Origin: Bullera alba
Taxonomy: Eukaryota > Basidiomycota > Tremellomycetes > Tremellales > Bulleraceae
Direction: 5' to 3'
Length of the DNA stretch: 64,000 nucleotides
NCBI GenBank assembly: GCA_001600095.1
Contig: BCIX01000005.1
Location: 502,523 to 566,522 of the forward strand
Numbering within the stretch: the stretch's first letter is position 1; each line of letters starts with the position of its first letter. The position numbers and the translations under genes are program-made. The notes under the pieces are model-generated. The model was not told where the DNA came from. It worked only from the letters and a program-made list of their open reading frames with translations, and searched no databases. Positions 22,588 through 35,007 of this stretch are shown here, one piece after another.

Positions 22588-24995
22588 TTAGATCTCCCTC
22601 GACTCGTCGACGTTGACGATAAAGTTCATGAACCACCTGACCTCCTCGATGAAGGTGTACGCGGGCTGGTATAGGGTTAGCTGCGGATCCACTCGACTGG
22701 CCGATGATACAAAGACTACTGCTCACAATGTGCTCGTCGACAGTATGGGCGTTGCCAAAGCCGACAAAGCCAGCTGGGTGGACTTGGTACGCGAATCGAT
22801 AGATGTTCCTCGTCAGGCCCCAGTATCGCTTCGTGTCAGTGTTCTACCAAGCCAATACGTCAGCGGTCTGTGCATGTGCGAAGTTGGCTCGACTCACTCC
22901 GGTGGAATAGGTGGGAGCCATCTGGATAGTCTTCTTGGCCAAGGTCTCGTTCTTGGCTTCTGGCCGGGTGGCATACACGCTCTTGACGGTTCCGGAGAGT
23001 AGTCTCCACGCGGCGCTGTCCACAGTGTGAGGGCTAACGGGCGCAGTCTCGAGCCTGCCAAAACGATCAGTTCTGGAGGTATCTCTGAGGAGGTAGGACG
23101 CACCATGAGTTGAATGCCTCGGAGAGGACGATCTTTCCTGCGTTAGGCTGTGCCTTCTTCATAGAGCAGCCACCTAGGTCGATGCTTCTGCCGAATGCCA
23201 CGAGCTCGAGGTTGTGGTGTCTGGCCACTGGGCCGAGGACGTCGACCAAGTGGCGCGTCAACTCTGTAGGCGAAGAGGCGATGTTGATTCGGTGGTTCAC
23301 GACCGCGGTAGCGACTTCGGGCTGAAGCAATCCATTCAGTGTCAATCTCGTGACTAATCAATACCGCAAGCTGGACTCACCAGAGCATTGACTTTCATAC
23401 CGCCACTGATGATGTCGACAGCTTGGGTGGTAGTGATCATTGCCTTGCCGAGACCTTTGGCCAGGACGCCGTCTTTCCAGCTACCCTCGAGCCACCAGTT
23501 CTCGAGCTGCTTCCAGGCCTTGTGGTTGACTCTGCCTTTCTTGAGGTTGAGCGACTGCTCGATCCGTCTAATAGTTCGCTTGAGGCTGCTCGGTGCCTCG
23601 GGCGAGTAGTCTGCCATGCAGGAGGATAGGGTGACCAGGGGTGAGTCGAGGGAGATGTGCGGTTGATGAGGGTTCTTCTCAAGCTCGGCGATCAGTAGCG
23701 CGAGGTAGCCGATACCGGTGTGAGTGGCTGACCGTATCGATAAGCTTTTCAAACTCCTAGCTGTAATGATGGTATCACTTCACTCACGAGGGACTGAACT
23801 GTGACCACCAAGAGTCTCGACTTTGATTTCGACGTCGAGGTATCCCTTCTCGGCGACGGCAGGGGTGGCGTATAGCTGTCATAGTCAGCTCACCCCTTCC
23901 TGAGTGAGAAGAACTGTCTGCTCACTTGGCCATAGATGTCCTCGGTGCCGGAGCCTTCGTCGACGAGCATAGCGATCGAGTCTTTGCCGTACTTGTTCTC
24001 GATCCACTCGTTCAAGTGGTACGCTCCCTACATCCAATATCAGCACTGAATATCTAACCCCAAGGCATATGGGACCACCGACCACCTTTCCGCCGGTCTC
24101 TTCGTCGATGCCGAATGCGAGGATCACCGTGCGGGCGGGGTTGAACTTGCCAGACTCGAGGAGCAGCTCCACCGCGGACCTAAACCATACAGTCAGCATC
24201 GTCGACATCGGACAAGGATGGCCACGTACAGAGCTCCGATGGTGCCGGACTTGTCGTCACCACTACCTCGACCCCAGATGAGACCGGTGGATTCGTCGTA
24301 TTCTCCGCCGTAAGGGTCGTGCGTCCACAGTCCCCGAGTGGCATTGAGAACAGGGACGACGTCTTGGTGACCCGTTAAGAGGAGCGGCTTGAGAGAAGGA
24401 TCTGATCCAATCCACTCAAATACCAGAGCGTGCGTCACCACCCGAGTTCGTACGAGGTGCTTGTGGCTGTGACCACAGTTAATCGCAAGACCGAAACCCT
24501 CTCGCCTGCGTGACTTACACCAGAGGGAAAGCTTTCTCCAGGTCTGATAGGCAGTCAGTCAACGCACCAAGATCAATTGGTAGTATAGCAGCACTCACAG
24601 TCGGCAAACTTGTAGAAGACGTCCCATCTCGGATCTTCACCTATCGGGCCCATGACGTCGAAAATCTCGGTAGGAACCTTGACAGCATCGCTCAACCAAG
24701 AGATGATCTGCTTATCCTTGCCCTGTACCAGGGCAGACACGTCGAAGGACTTTGGCGTCAGCGCCTCAGGCTGAGCGCATGCTCCGGAGCTACGCTCAAG
24801 ATCGACATTGTCGCCAAGCGCAGGGAGGAGGATGAGTCGAGATCCGAGGAAGACCAAGGTCAGAAGACCGGCCGCAAGCCATTTCAAACCAGAGCGCTTC
24901 TTCTCCTCGGCCTGGTATTGCCTAGCTCGAGCCTCGGCGTCGGCTGAGGAAACGGGGATCAGGCCCTCTTTCTCTTGCTCTTTCAGTCCGATCAT
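22588..24995 (-). CDS. CPS1: Vacuolar carboxypeptidase S (M20 zinc metallopeptidase)
   Basis: A type II membrane pro-enzyme of the vacuole that removes C-terminal residues from small peptides. The ATG at 24993-24995 gives a charged N-terminal tail (IGLKEQEKEGLIPV) followed by one membrane anchor (GLKWLAAGLLTLVFLGSRLI). The M20 metal and catalytic motifs are all visible: LLLTGHQDVVPV near 24380 (His ligand), GLIWGRGSGDDKSG near 24270 (bridging Asp), AFGIDEETGGK near 24110 (catalytic Glu-Glu pair), LVDEGSGTEDI near 23970, GGHSSVPP, and NAHTVDEHIPAYTFIEEVRW near the C-terminus (last His ligand). At least eight short introns are joined; the TAA is at 22588-22590. Length is close to yeast Cps1 (~576). 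Confidence 0.92.
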
Positions 24996-25274
24996 GGTGT
25001 GGTGAGGATGAAGAGTACGAGTGGGAGACGAGACAATCCCAAGCAGCACATGCGGTGAGCATTTATAGAACACTCAAGCATCGGCCAACTCCGACGGTAC
25101 TCGGTCATCTCCGCACGCTCGTTATCAGCGGCAATGGGTTTAGTGAATCTGGCGCAATGGACCGATGGACTCGATGCGAGCTGATGGTGTCAAGTATCAC
25201 GCCGAGCTGATACGGGAGCTTACAACGTGCATCAATGTCTGAGACTTTGGCTTCGAGATCTAGACTCTAGGTGG

Positions 25275-28007
25275 TCATCGGAAGTTCAGCTTGATGAGGA
25301 AGAGGAGGATGTTCATCGAGACATGTACCGATGCCCAAGCTAAATTGGCAGTCAGTGATGCGATTCGCGACCTGACACTATAGTCGACAGCTCGTGAGCG
25401 CACTCACCACATGCCGGTACTGATAACGCAAAGGATGGAGACGAATACGTCAGCCAAATCTCGAATGATGGGTGGTAGACGTTCGATTTGGCCGGTGGTG
25501 TGGCCGCGGATGCCCCTCGACCCGCCGTTCGCAGACGTCGGAGACAGTGAGGAGGGAGGCGAGATCATCGCAACGGAAAGGGCCTTGGGTTCATCAAGAA
25601 CGAAAACTCACCCAGCTCCGGATACTCTTTCATCTCCCCGAGTCCAACTTGCGTAACGTCGACTTTGAACCATATCATCATGATACCTCTGGCAATGAAT
25701 GAACTGACCAACTCGGAGCCCTATGATCCGTTAGCCTGATCCCGGTGTGCACTTTCAATCATGTACCCACCCAAATGGCTATAGAAGCTGTAAAGGTGAG
25801 AGGAAAGGTATATGGATCTTCGGGCGTCGGCGAGAACCGAAAGAACGGGTATATGTCTGGCCGAGGGGCTGTCAGCTGTAAAGTACTCTCCGGCATAACA
25901 GAAAGCATGAGCGAAGGATGATACTCACGAGAATTCGGCCCAAAATGCAATATAGATAACCATCCTGTCAACAAATTAGCCCTACACCCTACCTTACACG
26001 GCCGGTACTCACCCAGAAATCCAACCATGGTGACGTTCTGCGCCAAACTCCGGCAGAAGAAGCTCGTGGCGATCCCCTCGACGTGGTCCTCCCATGACTG
26101 GGGATATCCTATCAATAGCTGTAACAGCCGGTGCCACTGCCTGGTCATCTGCAGTGGGAATACCAGGACCGAGAACGATGATAGGAGTTGGACGGTAGCG
26201 AATTGCGAGGGGGAACGAAGTCGAGCAAACTGGGCGTTTCGTGACGTCTCAGCTCATGGTGACCATCACGAACTGGAAACTGAGATCAAAAGACTCACCA
26301 GATTCCGGTAGAAGACGTGGTAGACCAATTGGAAGAACAGCTTGTATAGGAATAACAAGGCCCTACTTCTCACTTTGCCAGAGAGGATGAACATGGACAC
26401 CGCGGACAGCAGCTGGACAGCTGTCGCATGTTCTTCAGCAACTCAACTCAGCGCTGGGAGCTAGACTCACTGATGACCCAGGAGTACACCCACGTTCCGG
26501 CGTCGAGGGATGTGTGGGGTAGTGTCGACAGATACAAGCTAGCATACGCTACAGATCGATCATCAGCGCAATACACATGGACGGATTCGACCTACCTTGC
26601 CCTGCTATGAGCGAGAAACAAGCGATGCCGAGACAAGTCATGAACCATAAGAACCGTCGCCAGCTTGCTGGGATCTTGCGCGAGAATGCGTCGCCGAAGA
26701 ACCTGTCCTCGAGTCAGTATGAACGAGGTGCCATTGAATGGCCCACTCACGTCATGGCGACAGAGGGGACATTGTTGCGCAGGGTGTGCCTCTTGTCCCG
26801 TTTGAGCTTGGAGAAGCAGGCGATCGCTGGCATGAGCATGGCCACGAAAGATAGTACCACCCAGAAGGCTGAAACGTCAAATTCATCAGTCGTCAAGCCT
26901 TCCTCAAGTGGGGGCAGTCTGTAGCTCCGACTCACTCTTCCGCTCCCAATCCACATCATTGGCAGGGTCCCTTGACTCCCACCGGCGCCGAAGATTGAAA
27001 AGATCGAGATGATGTGTCCATAGGCCAATCAGGAGCGTGACTCCCCATGACAAGCCATAGCTCAGCTTGCCTCCTAATGCCGATGGCCACCAGTCTAGAG
27101 GATATCAGTTCACCGTCCAGCCCTCGGAGAACTCACTCAGGCGATACAAGGAGAAGAGGTTCGTAATGAAGAACAGAGCCACGGCGAGGTACATCCTGAC
27201 ACGGTCAACCTTAATCACTGTACTACCACGTACCCAAAGTACCTGGTCGATGTGAGCTCTGAACCCTTATGAGAAGCGGGTCCACTCACCAGAAGAGGAA
27301 GAAGTAGAAGTTGACGTCTAACGGTAACGAATCCCTCTCTCCATCTGGCACGGTGCTATTATCGCCAAAGGGCTTGCGAGGCCATGAGGGGACCGGAATA
27401 TCGGGAAACGGGTTGTCTTTATAGGGGTCGGATACTGGAAAGGGGATAGCAACCCAGACCCAGACCTATCGGGATATGTTCAGCGATCCGAGCCAGGAGC
27501 ATTTAAATTCTTGAGCTCACCACCACGCATGGCAGGACGGTCAAGACGGTATGCCGCATCCAGAATGAGCTGAGCCATTTGTCCACAGTCTTTCGTTTCG
27601 GCTAACAATCAGAATCCTCCATCAACATCGTCCATTGTCCCACCCTATCCCCCTGTCAAACTCACTCGTATGAACCACCGCGTCCAACTCTGCTCTCCCT
27701 CGTCTGCTTCAGCCATACTGATTCTCCGAGCAGCTCTCTGTCTTGTAGACTGCCTGCGAATAGGAGCCCCGAGGGGCGCGGTAGACCTCCCTTCGGGCGC
27801 TCGAGCCGCATTGGCAGAAGCACGAGGTGTAGTTGGCTGAGTTACTGGAGTTTGGGATAATGTCGTTCTCGTTCGCGGTTTCCGAGGGGAGACGGTGTGA
27901 TCTGGTAAGCCGATCAGTTACTGGTACGTTGTGGCTAGGACTCATCTGTACTGACCCCATTGATTGTCTTGTGCCCTCTCAGAGCCTTTGGAAAGAGGCG
28001 TGAACAT
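25275..28007 (-). CDS. Multi-pass membrane protein of unknown function
   Basis: The ATG at 28005-28007 starts a 17-residue exon (MFTPLSKGSERAQDNQW) followed by a basic, Thr/Pro/Arg-rich cytosolic region (HTVSPRKPRTRTTLSQTP...). After EQSWTRWFIRPKRKTVDKWL come about ten hydrophobic segments spread over ~15 exons, among them LTVLPCVVVWVWVAIPFP, FYFFLFWYFGMYLAVALFFI, LSWGVTLLIGLWTHHLDL, VVLSFVAMLMPAIACFSK and ASVHVSMNILLFLIKLNF, ending in TGA at 25275-25277. An Asn-rich loop (PFGDNSTVPDGERD) is likely lumenal. A block LARLRSP... then QWHRLLQLLIGYPQSWEDH looks conserved. I do not recognise the family. The splice model is approximate, but phases agree where I checked. Confidence 0.7.
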
Positions 28008-28450
28008 ATCTCGCTCAGAGTGCTGCTAATCCTCTGTGTTGACAGATCCGGTCACTCCTCATGGACCACTCCTCCGCCAGCCGAATACAGTAGTCGTCAT
28101 GGTCATGAGGCAGAGCCTGTATTCGTGAAAGACTGAAACGGATAAACAGGATGTACAGTGTATGCAACAAGAACGCGCTCTGGCCGGTGAGATGAAACAG
28201 CCGTGATTCGATTCTCAAACACTTTCACACGTTTCACCGTCCATGGCCACTACTGGTCATTCTGGATCGCCAGCATCCCAGTCTCAACGAGTCTGTAAAT
28301 GACCTGCACCGCGCCTAACTTCTGTCCCAACATTGAGCCCGATGTATGCATCTGTGGTGTTTTGTCTGCTTATTACGACTCTACGCCTGCGACCCGTGCT
28401 CTGCTCGTAAGCCTCACACATCTACTCCCAACATCTAATCTCAATATCTT
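28008..28450. other. Intergenic region between MPP-beta and the membrane-protein gene
   Basis: About 440 bases holding the MPP-beta 3' UTR and the promoter of the minus-strand gene at 28007. No other feature seen. Confidence 0.5.
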
Positions 28451-30394
28451 AGTAGATCATCGAGGACATGTCTATGGTCAGGTCAGTATACACTCCACAT
28501 GGAAAGTATCCACGCCGCACTCACCAGCTCGGAGTCGTCCGTAGTCGAACAGTCCCTCGACACGGCCAATGGCAGACAGGGCAAAGTCCTTGTCCCAGAG
28601 GTATGTCTGAGCGACCCGCTTGATGTCGGCGGGGGTGACGGCGTCTACGTATCTCTCAATCTCCTTTGGCGTGTATCGCTTGCCAATCGTGACCATCTGT
28701 CGACCAATCTAGAAAAGGTCAGTGACCGTACAAGAACCCAGTGACTCACGTCATCGGCAATGGCGTTGGTGCCGTCTAGGACCAATAGCTGAGCAGCCTT
28801 GGTCTGCGACTTGGCCCGCTCGACCTCGGCGGTTGTGGGGTCGATCGACATTCGCGTCCACTCTTTTAGTGTAAAGTGCATCAGGTCGTCCACGTTCATC
28901 AAGCTAGGCGATTAGCGCTGCGCTAATTTAGGTGACACTCACTTTTCGGTGATAATGTTGACACCCCACAGTCCGGTGTCAGAGTAGTTGGTGAAGAAGT
29001 GTTGGTACGAGTTGGCGAGGTTGTTGCTCGAGATGATGTGACTCAGCTTCGAGCTCAGCAATGGCGAGGCACCAAGCCCTCGGTCCCAGTTACCGAAGAT
29101 GGCAGACATGACCAGCATTGGCCAGTAGTCTGGCGACCTCCATCCGACGGCCTCGACGGCAAGAGCGATGTGCAACGATGGCATCGTGTCGTCTCGAATT
29201 CGGACCTCGGCACCGGTGAAGACTGGCTTGGGTCGCGAGACACCGCCGAGAGGGATGGGGTTTTTCGAGGTGGGCAACGAGGCAAAGTGCTTCTCGGCAA
29301 GCTTGACAAGAGCATCGTGCGAGATACCTCCAGCTCCGACAAGGCACATTCGGTCGGCAGTGTAGTTGTCGGCGATGAATCCAGAGAGGTCGTCTCGGGA
29401 CATGTTTCGGATGTGCTCCTCTGGGCCGAGGATGGTGTTTCCAAGGGGTTGGTCTGGGGACATCAGCCACACGACCAGCGCATCAAACCCTCTACTCACT
29501 CTGGAAGGCAACGGCGTGGAGGTGGTCAAACAATGTCTCGGTGTGGTTCTGAGCGACATCCTCGGCTTCTCTCAAGATCACATCCTTTTCCCTCTCCACA
29601 GCTCCGGCCTCTAGCTTGGACTTTTGGGTGATATCGGCGAGGATCTCGACCATCTTAGGGACGTCCTTGTCGAAAGCGTGGGCTTGGAAGGCAGTCTGCT
29701 CTCGCGATGTGTAGGCGTTTAATGTGGCTCCGAGGTTCTCAACTTCAAGCTCCAACTGGTTCTGCGTTCGGGTCGGCGTGCCCTTGAACGAGAGGTGCTG
29801 GGACATGTCAGCTAACGTCCATAGGGGGCCAAAGATGACGGGCAAGCGGTCCTCCATTGAACGCAGTACAAGCCTGATCCTCGTCTATCCGCTTCTCGCT
29901 TGCCCGATCGCCATTTTCTAAACTAGCTCACCTCAAGGAAATGAGCGGCTCCGCTGGCGTTCATCTTGTCCGCTCTCGATCCCGCATCAATGTAGATGGC
30001 CACACTCGACGTGCTCATCCCTGGAATGGTCTCAGACGAGACGGAGAGGCCGTTGGAGAGGACGGAGGTGTGGGTGACTGGATCGGCATATTTCGAGGAC
30101 GAGGTTGAGACTGGCGTAGCGAGGTTCCTGACGGGTGGCAGGGCCTAGTAGTCCGGAGATAGTTACCATAGTCGTGTGATGGTCATGATGCGCCAAAGTA
30201 TTATTGAATTGGGTGAACAATTGCGGAGAAGGAGGATCAAGATGAACACCATGGTCAGCCAATGAGATCACGGACGATGGGAAGCAGCAAGGTCCTGCTT
30301 CTTTTGCTTTTGCACTCACGGGTTGCCTCAGGTTCCTGATGGCCGATGTCGTCTGTCGGCTAGCAGCCCTCGAGAGGAGTCTGGAGGCTGACAT
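28451..30394 (-). CDS. MAS1: Mitochondrial processing peptidase beta subunit (M16)
   Basis: The catalytic subunit of the matrix protease that removes mitochondrial presequences. The start (30392-30394) gives a presequence MSASRLLSRAASRQTTSAIR. The inverzincin motif HxxEH is split by an intron: exon end ASGAAHFLE joins HLSFKGTPTRTQNQLELEVE, giving HFLEH; the distal Glu lies in EREKDVILREAEDV near 29570. Other family blocks are NQPLGNTILGPEEHIRNMSR, DNYTADRMCLVGAGGISHD, FGNWDRGLGASPLLSSKL, and a C-terminal RLRADMSSMIY after the last intron (TAA at 28451-28453). Because the zinc site is complete, this is MPP-beta rather than the Core1 subunit of complex III. It is divergent from YIP1 across ~330 bp. 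Confidence 0.93.
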
Positions 30395-30721
30395 GGCGAG
30401 AAGGTGGTGGGTTTGTATTGGTTGAACCGAGTATGGTGACTACGTTTTCAATAGCTCGCACTCGCTCACCGCTCTACGCTCTCGGGATCGCTCGGTGAGA
30501 GAGCAAGGTGGGTTAATTGGGGGATAACTCCGGATATTCCCGACCATGTGGCACTTGTCATCCCACCCTCTGTGCAACCTCCACGATAGACGTCCAGCTG
30601 CCATCATGCACCGCAGCTACGACGAGTGACTACCCCTCAACGACTCAGAGCATAGACACAAAAAATCGGAGCATAGGAAAGCGGCGGTTGCAAGAGCCAT
30701 ACAGCACGCGGAGCCTCTCCA
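30395..30721. promoter_or_regulatory. Divergent promoter region of MAS1 and YIP1
   Basis: About 327 bases between divergent starts. No distinctive element recognised. Confidence 0.4.
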
Positions 30722-31608
30722 ATGTCATCCTACCAAAACTCTTACGGCCAAGGTGCCGCTTCGTACGGCGGCCCTTCTGAACCACTCGCGTTCTTTGGCG
30801 GACCTTCGTCCAGCAGCAACTCGCCTTACTATGCTGGCTCGAGATCATCCCTCGAGGGCAACATGGGAGGGAGTAGCGGTGGAAACTATGCTACGGGAAG
30901 CATGGCGAGCAGTGCGAGGCTGGGCAGTATGATGGCTGGGGAGGGACGTTGGTGGGAGGCCTTCACCGCGACTGGGTTCGATGGCGAGCCAAGTCTCATG
31001 GAGGGTATGTGGCTCTCGCGAGTTGACTCAAGTTGGCCATGCTGATAGGACTCAGAACTCGGTATCAACCCCTCACATATACTGCAAAAGAGTTTGACGG
31101 TGTTGAATCCTTTACGCCGGATTGATGCGCATATCATGGATGATGCCGACCTGGCGGGACCTATCGTATTCTCATTCGCCTTTGCCTTTGTCCTGCTACT
31201 AGTGAGTCAAGTGACCCAGCTCCATCATGGATCTTCGCTGACCAGTCGCAGTCTGGCAAGCCACAGTTCTCATACATCTACGGCGTCGGCTTGCTCGGTA
31301 CCACCGCCATATACTTCCTCCTCAACCTCATGTCGGAATCCGGGATAGATGCCTATAGAACCGCTTCAGTCCTTGGTTACTGTCTAATACCCATGATATT
31401 CCTCGGCTCCCTGGGCATAGGAGTGGGAATCGATCACCCCATCGGCTACCTCCTCTCGGCTTTCAGTATAGTCTGGTGCACGCATTCTGCGAGCAGCATC
31501 TTCGTCGTCGTGCTCAGGATGGACCATCAGAGGTTACTCGTGGCATACCCCGTCGGCTTGTTGTATGGCTGTTTCGCCCTGTTGAGCATATTCAATGTGA
31601 AGAAATAG
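30722..31608 (+). CDS. YIP1: Yip1-family Golgi/ER membrane protein
   Basis: Yip1 binds Rab GTPases (Ypt1/Ypt31) and acts in ER-to-Golgi vesicle traffic. Three exons joined: the first ends in GEPSLME, the second begins with LGINPSHILQKSLTVLNPLR and the third with SGKPQFSYIYGVGLLGTTAI. The N-terminal cytosolic part is Gly/Ser/Tyr-rich. The conserved NPLRRIDAHIMDDADLAGPI motif precedes five hydrophobic segments (VFSFAFAFVLLL, GVGLLGTTAIYFLLNLM, VLGYCLIPMIFLGSLGIG, IGYLLSAFSIVWCTHSASSI, YPVGLLYGCFALLSIF). The ATG at 30722 and TAG at 31606-31608 are clear. Length ~265 residues fits the family. Confidence 0.92.
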
Positions 31609-31802
31609 ATGGCAGAGGAGGATGATGACAATACGATAGCATACATGCATGATATACGTCCAAAGCCCTCTAATGTGATTGAGCGATACGCCCTGGATCC
31701 GATTCCTGATTGAGCTGATCTCAGTTGAGCTCGACAGAGGCTGTGACGAGTTGAGTCTCCCTCCAGACTTCCTCTCTAAACTTCAACGATCGCTCGAGAC
31801 CA

Positions 31803-33205
31803 TTACCACAGCCCAGCAAACTCGTCTTTGGCAGCGGTCTTTCCACCCTGAAGCACGTCCAACGTGGGCAACGCCTGCTTTGGCTGTGGAGGTGGCAGTA
31901 GCGAGGCATATGGTGCGAGGATGGCGTCAAATTCGGCATCCGACGACAGCGGTAGTGGGTTGGCCTCTAGATTTTCGCCCATCAGCATTGCTTGACCCTC
32001 TACCGTAGTAACGCACCATGCGAAATTATTGGCTTGCTCGGCTGGGTGGCTTTCGACAACCCGGCCATAATCAACCTCCTCAAAGCGGGCCCATCCAGAG
32101 GTGCCTCCTTCTTCGCTGGAGCTTCAGCCGATCCACTCGATATTGCGGACGCCTGAAACCCCGTCAGCCTTGTACATCACTTCCGGGAGGGTTCGCAATG
32201 CACTCACCTCGCTCTTCCTCTTGCCGCTGGGTCCCATGATGTCCAAGTTGAGCTTCTCGGCGGATCCATAGGCATTCTTGATCTTGCCCACTGCCAACAA
32301 CACATCGCCCTTGGTCAACATTCCGCCTTTACCCGTGCCCTTCAGTTTCGAGATTCGCTCGGACGAGAGATCGGACTCGAGAAGTCTACGCAGAGCGTTT
32401 AGCCAAGCTCACACTGACGTCCCCGGGGTCGACTTACAACCTGGATACCGAGGGGAACAGGGGTTTCGAGTGTTTGATCACTTTGTGTCCGTGACCAGAG
32501 GATTCGCCCGCTGTGTCCTGCTTGGGCGCAGATTTAGCTTCTGGCGCTTTAGACTCCTCTGCTTTGGCCTCCTTCTTCTCTTCCTTGGGTGCCTCGCTGC
32601 TCGAGGCGGAAGCCGAGCCTTCTGGTCCCAACTCCTTGGGCACCTCGATTGCCGATAAATCGTCGCCTTCCTCTGCCAGCATGGCGATGATCTGTCCAAC
32701 TGGAATCTTCGACTGCCCTGCTTCCGTCTTTCATGAATCAGCTATAGCTCCCCGGTAGGGGACATACCAGGATTTTACCCATCACTCCGTCATCCTGTGC
32801 CTCGACGTCGATGGTCGCTTTGTCAGTTTCCTAAGAGCAGCAATTCAGCCAATGTCGACTCACAGGGGACCATTTGGGTCAGACCGACTTACAATCTCCA
32901 GTAGAACGTCTCCAGCGGAAAATGCTTCTCCTTCTTGCTTCTTCCAGCCTGCGATCCCGCCCTCCGTCATCGTTGGTGACATTGCTGGCATCCGCAGAGC
33001 TGACGAGGCGAAACGGAGCGACACATGGGCTGTAGCACGTCCTCATGTCAGTCTAAATGACCTCTTGCTCATATCCTATTCAGATATCCCCAGATCATGG
33101 ACCGATCTTGACTGTCGCCCGGCGCCGATCTGCACTCCACTCACACTTGGATCCCGATGCTCTGACTGCGCGCAGGGCGTTCATTGCTCCTCTGCTGGCG
33201 GACAT
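31803..33205 (-). CDS. PDX1: Pyruvate dehydrogenase complex protein X (E3-binding protein)
   Basis: Protein X tethers dihydrolipoamide dehydrogenase to the E2 core in mitochondria. The start (33203-33205) gives a presequence [18 protein letters not shown]. The lipoyl domain follows: [20 protein letters not shown], then [20 protein letters not shown], with the lipoylated Lys in ETDKATI, ending at [16 protein letters not shown] text. A long Glu/Ala/Lys/Ser-rich linker ([20 protein letters not shown]) precedes the peripheral-subunit-binding domain ([20 protein letters not shown], then [16 protein letters not shown]). The remainder is short and has no acyltransferase HxxxD motif, which separates it from E2. 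The TAA is at 31803-31805. The next gene (HEM25) ends 200 bp upstream on the same strand. Confidence 0.88.
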
Positions 33206-33406
33206 GGTGTTGATACCGACTGATGTGTGCTTTGGGTCAACATTGATATGGCTTGGGGCGACTTTTGCATTCTGCCGCTGCCGCCTTGTTTCGGGCGGAA
33301 CGGAATCAATTATTTCGGCACTCGACCATACGCGTGCCGTCTTTCTCCGCACGGCAGGTACTCTGGTCAGAGGTGAGATGCACAATGCTAGATACTATGA
33401 TAGATG

Positions 33407-34725
33407 CTACAACAATGGCTTGCCCGTGGACGATGAGCTACTCGCGCTCGCCGCGGCAAATGAGGCCAAATCCCGATCTCGAAGGAAGAGCAATATGGCC
33501 TCGTAGACCGACCATGCTATTGCTCCGGAAGCCGCTTTCCGGGATATCCTCAACGTCGATCCAGAGAAGAAGCCTGAAAGCCCTCGGTCCTACGTGAACT
33601 TCAGCACAGCTCGGAGGTGACTGGCCTGGTGGCTCACCGTGTATATCCGACCGATGGCTTTGCGTATCGTGGGGTGTTCTTTCGGGTCGACCTGCATCCT
33701 CGTCTTGACGCAGTCGGCGGGTGAAGTGAGAAAGGTCGCCATGCACGCGGCCATGGATGCTAGAGAGCTGTTCAGTGCTATCACAGGTGACTGTAAACGG
33801 AACTCACCTGATAGACTGTGCAATACGGCATTTGGCACACCCCACTCGGGTTTGATCAGTCGTGCTTTAGTCGAGTATCAGTATGACACGTCAGAGCACC
33901 AGCTTGACCACTCACACAGAGAATCCTTGCCCTTCTCGTAGAAGACCAATGACATTCCCGCATACGGAGCATCCCTAGCTGCTGTCGCTGTTGCACCCTG
34001 AAACAAGCCCTTCACGCCATTCGTAGCAAGCAGCAACCTGAATGAACCCCAGAGCGAGCGATACTCGTTATACCGACTACTCTGGTAAGGGTCAACATAA
34101 GCCCAGGGCAGCTTGAGGATGCTCCGGAACACACCTCGTATCGCGCTTTCAACACCGTTATGGGGTTGAGAACGAATCCGACTGACGTCCTTCCTATTGC
34201 CCCAGCCAGCATGTTCCCCTGTGAGGACAGTTTCACCAGTGCCGAGCTTGACGATCGCTCCGGACCGGGTAGGGGTAGTGCGGTGGAAGAGGTCGAACGA
34301 GGAGGTATAGGTATCGCAAAGTATGGTATGGATGATAGTTTGGTTCGGATTGTTGACAAGCTGTAAAAGTAGAGAGCTACTCCCGGCACATTTCTGATCG
34401 AACTCAGCCATCCGAGCTATACGGGTGCACACTCGCAGCATACTCACCTGACTATGGTCGGGACTGTACCTCGCCAAAGGCCCCTCACACCGTCCTCCCT
34501 AATGACCTCTTTCACCACACTTGCCAACTTCCGCCTTTTCACCCCGCTACCCTCGTATCCCTTGCCCTGGCCCTGCTGCAGCCGTGTCTTGAGCAGATCG
34601 AGGGGTTGCAAGCATACTGAGGATGCAAACCCGGATAGTGCTCCGGACGATAGGTGATGCTGAGCCTTCAGCGACGACTTGCTTGGACCCGCCTTGTCAT
34701 GCGTTGCCGCAGCGACATCTGCCAT
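33407..34725 (-). CDS. HEM25: Mitochondrial glycine carrier Hem25 (SLC25A38)
   Basis: Inner-membrane carrier that supplies glycine for the first step of haem synthesis. Three carrier repeats with PX[DE]XX[KR] signatures: SVCLQPLDLLKTRLQQG near 34600, FVLNPITVLKARYE near 34150, and FLTSPADCVKTRMQ near 33720. Family-specific blocks are GLWRGTVPTIVR joined to NVPGVALYFYSLSTIR, and GLFQGATATAARDAPYAGMS. The last exon, in a frame with no long open reading frame of its own, reads DRGLSGFFSGSTLRISRKAA, then SGAIAWSVYE, and ends in a Ser-rich tail at TAG 33407-33409. The ATG is at 34723-34725. A Ser/Pro-rich loop (PIPPRSTSSTALPLPGPERS) follows the second helix. Divergent from the next gene. Confidence 0.9.
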
Positions 34726-35007
34726 CGGAGGGTGGGAGGGTCGATGTGTGGGTACTGGCTGAGCTGGAAGCTGCGGATTAGTCGAATCGAGTTGGTGTTC
34801 CTTCTCTCTCTTATGCGCAGTGGATCTCCCGGATGAGCTGTTCGATGTCCAAATGATTGATGTCAGATGTTAGCGGTTTGTTATCAAGATCTCAGATGCT
34901 CGAGATTCTCGAGATCGATGACTCATTTTTCGCCGGCGTCGCTTTTGCCGATCCGTTCATCTTTAACCCGTCTTCATCCCGGATCATCCCATTGGCACTC
35001 GTCTGCC

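Noticed and set aside
28999..29631. 210-codon plus-strand open frame opposite MPP-beta
   Set aside because: It is antisense to securely identified MPP-beta exons.
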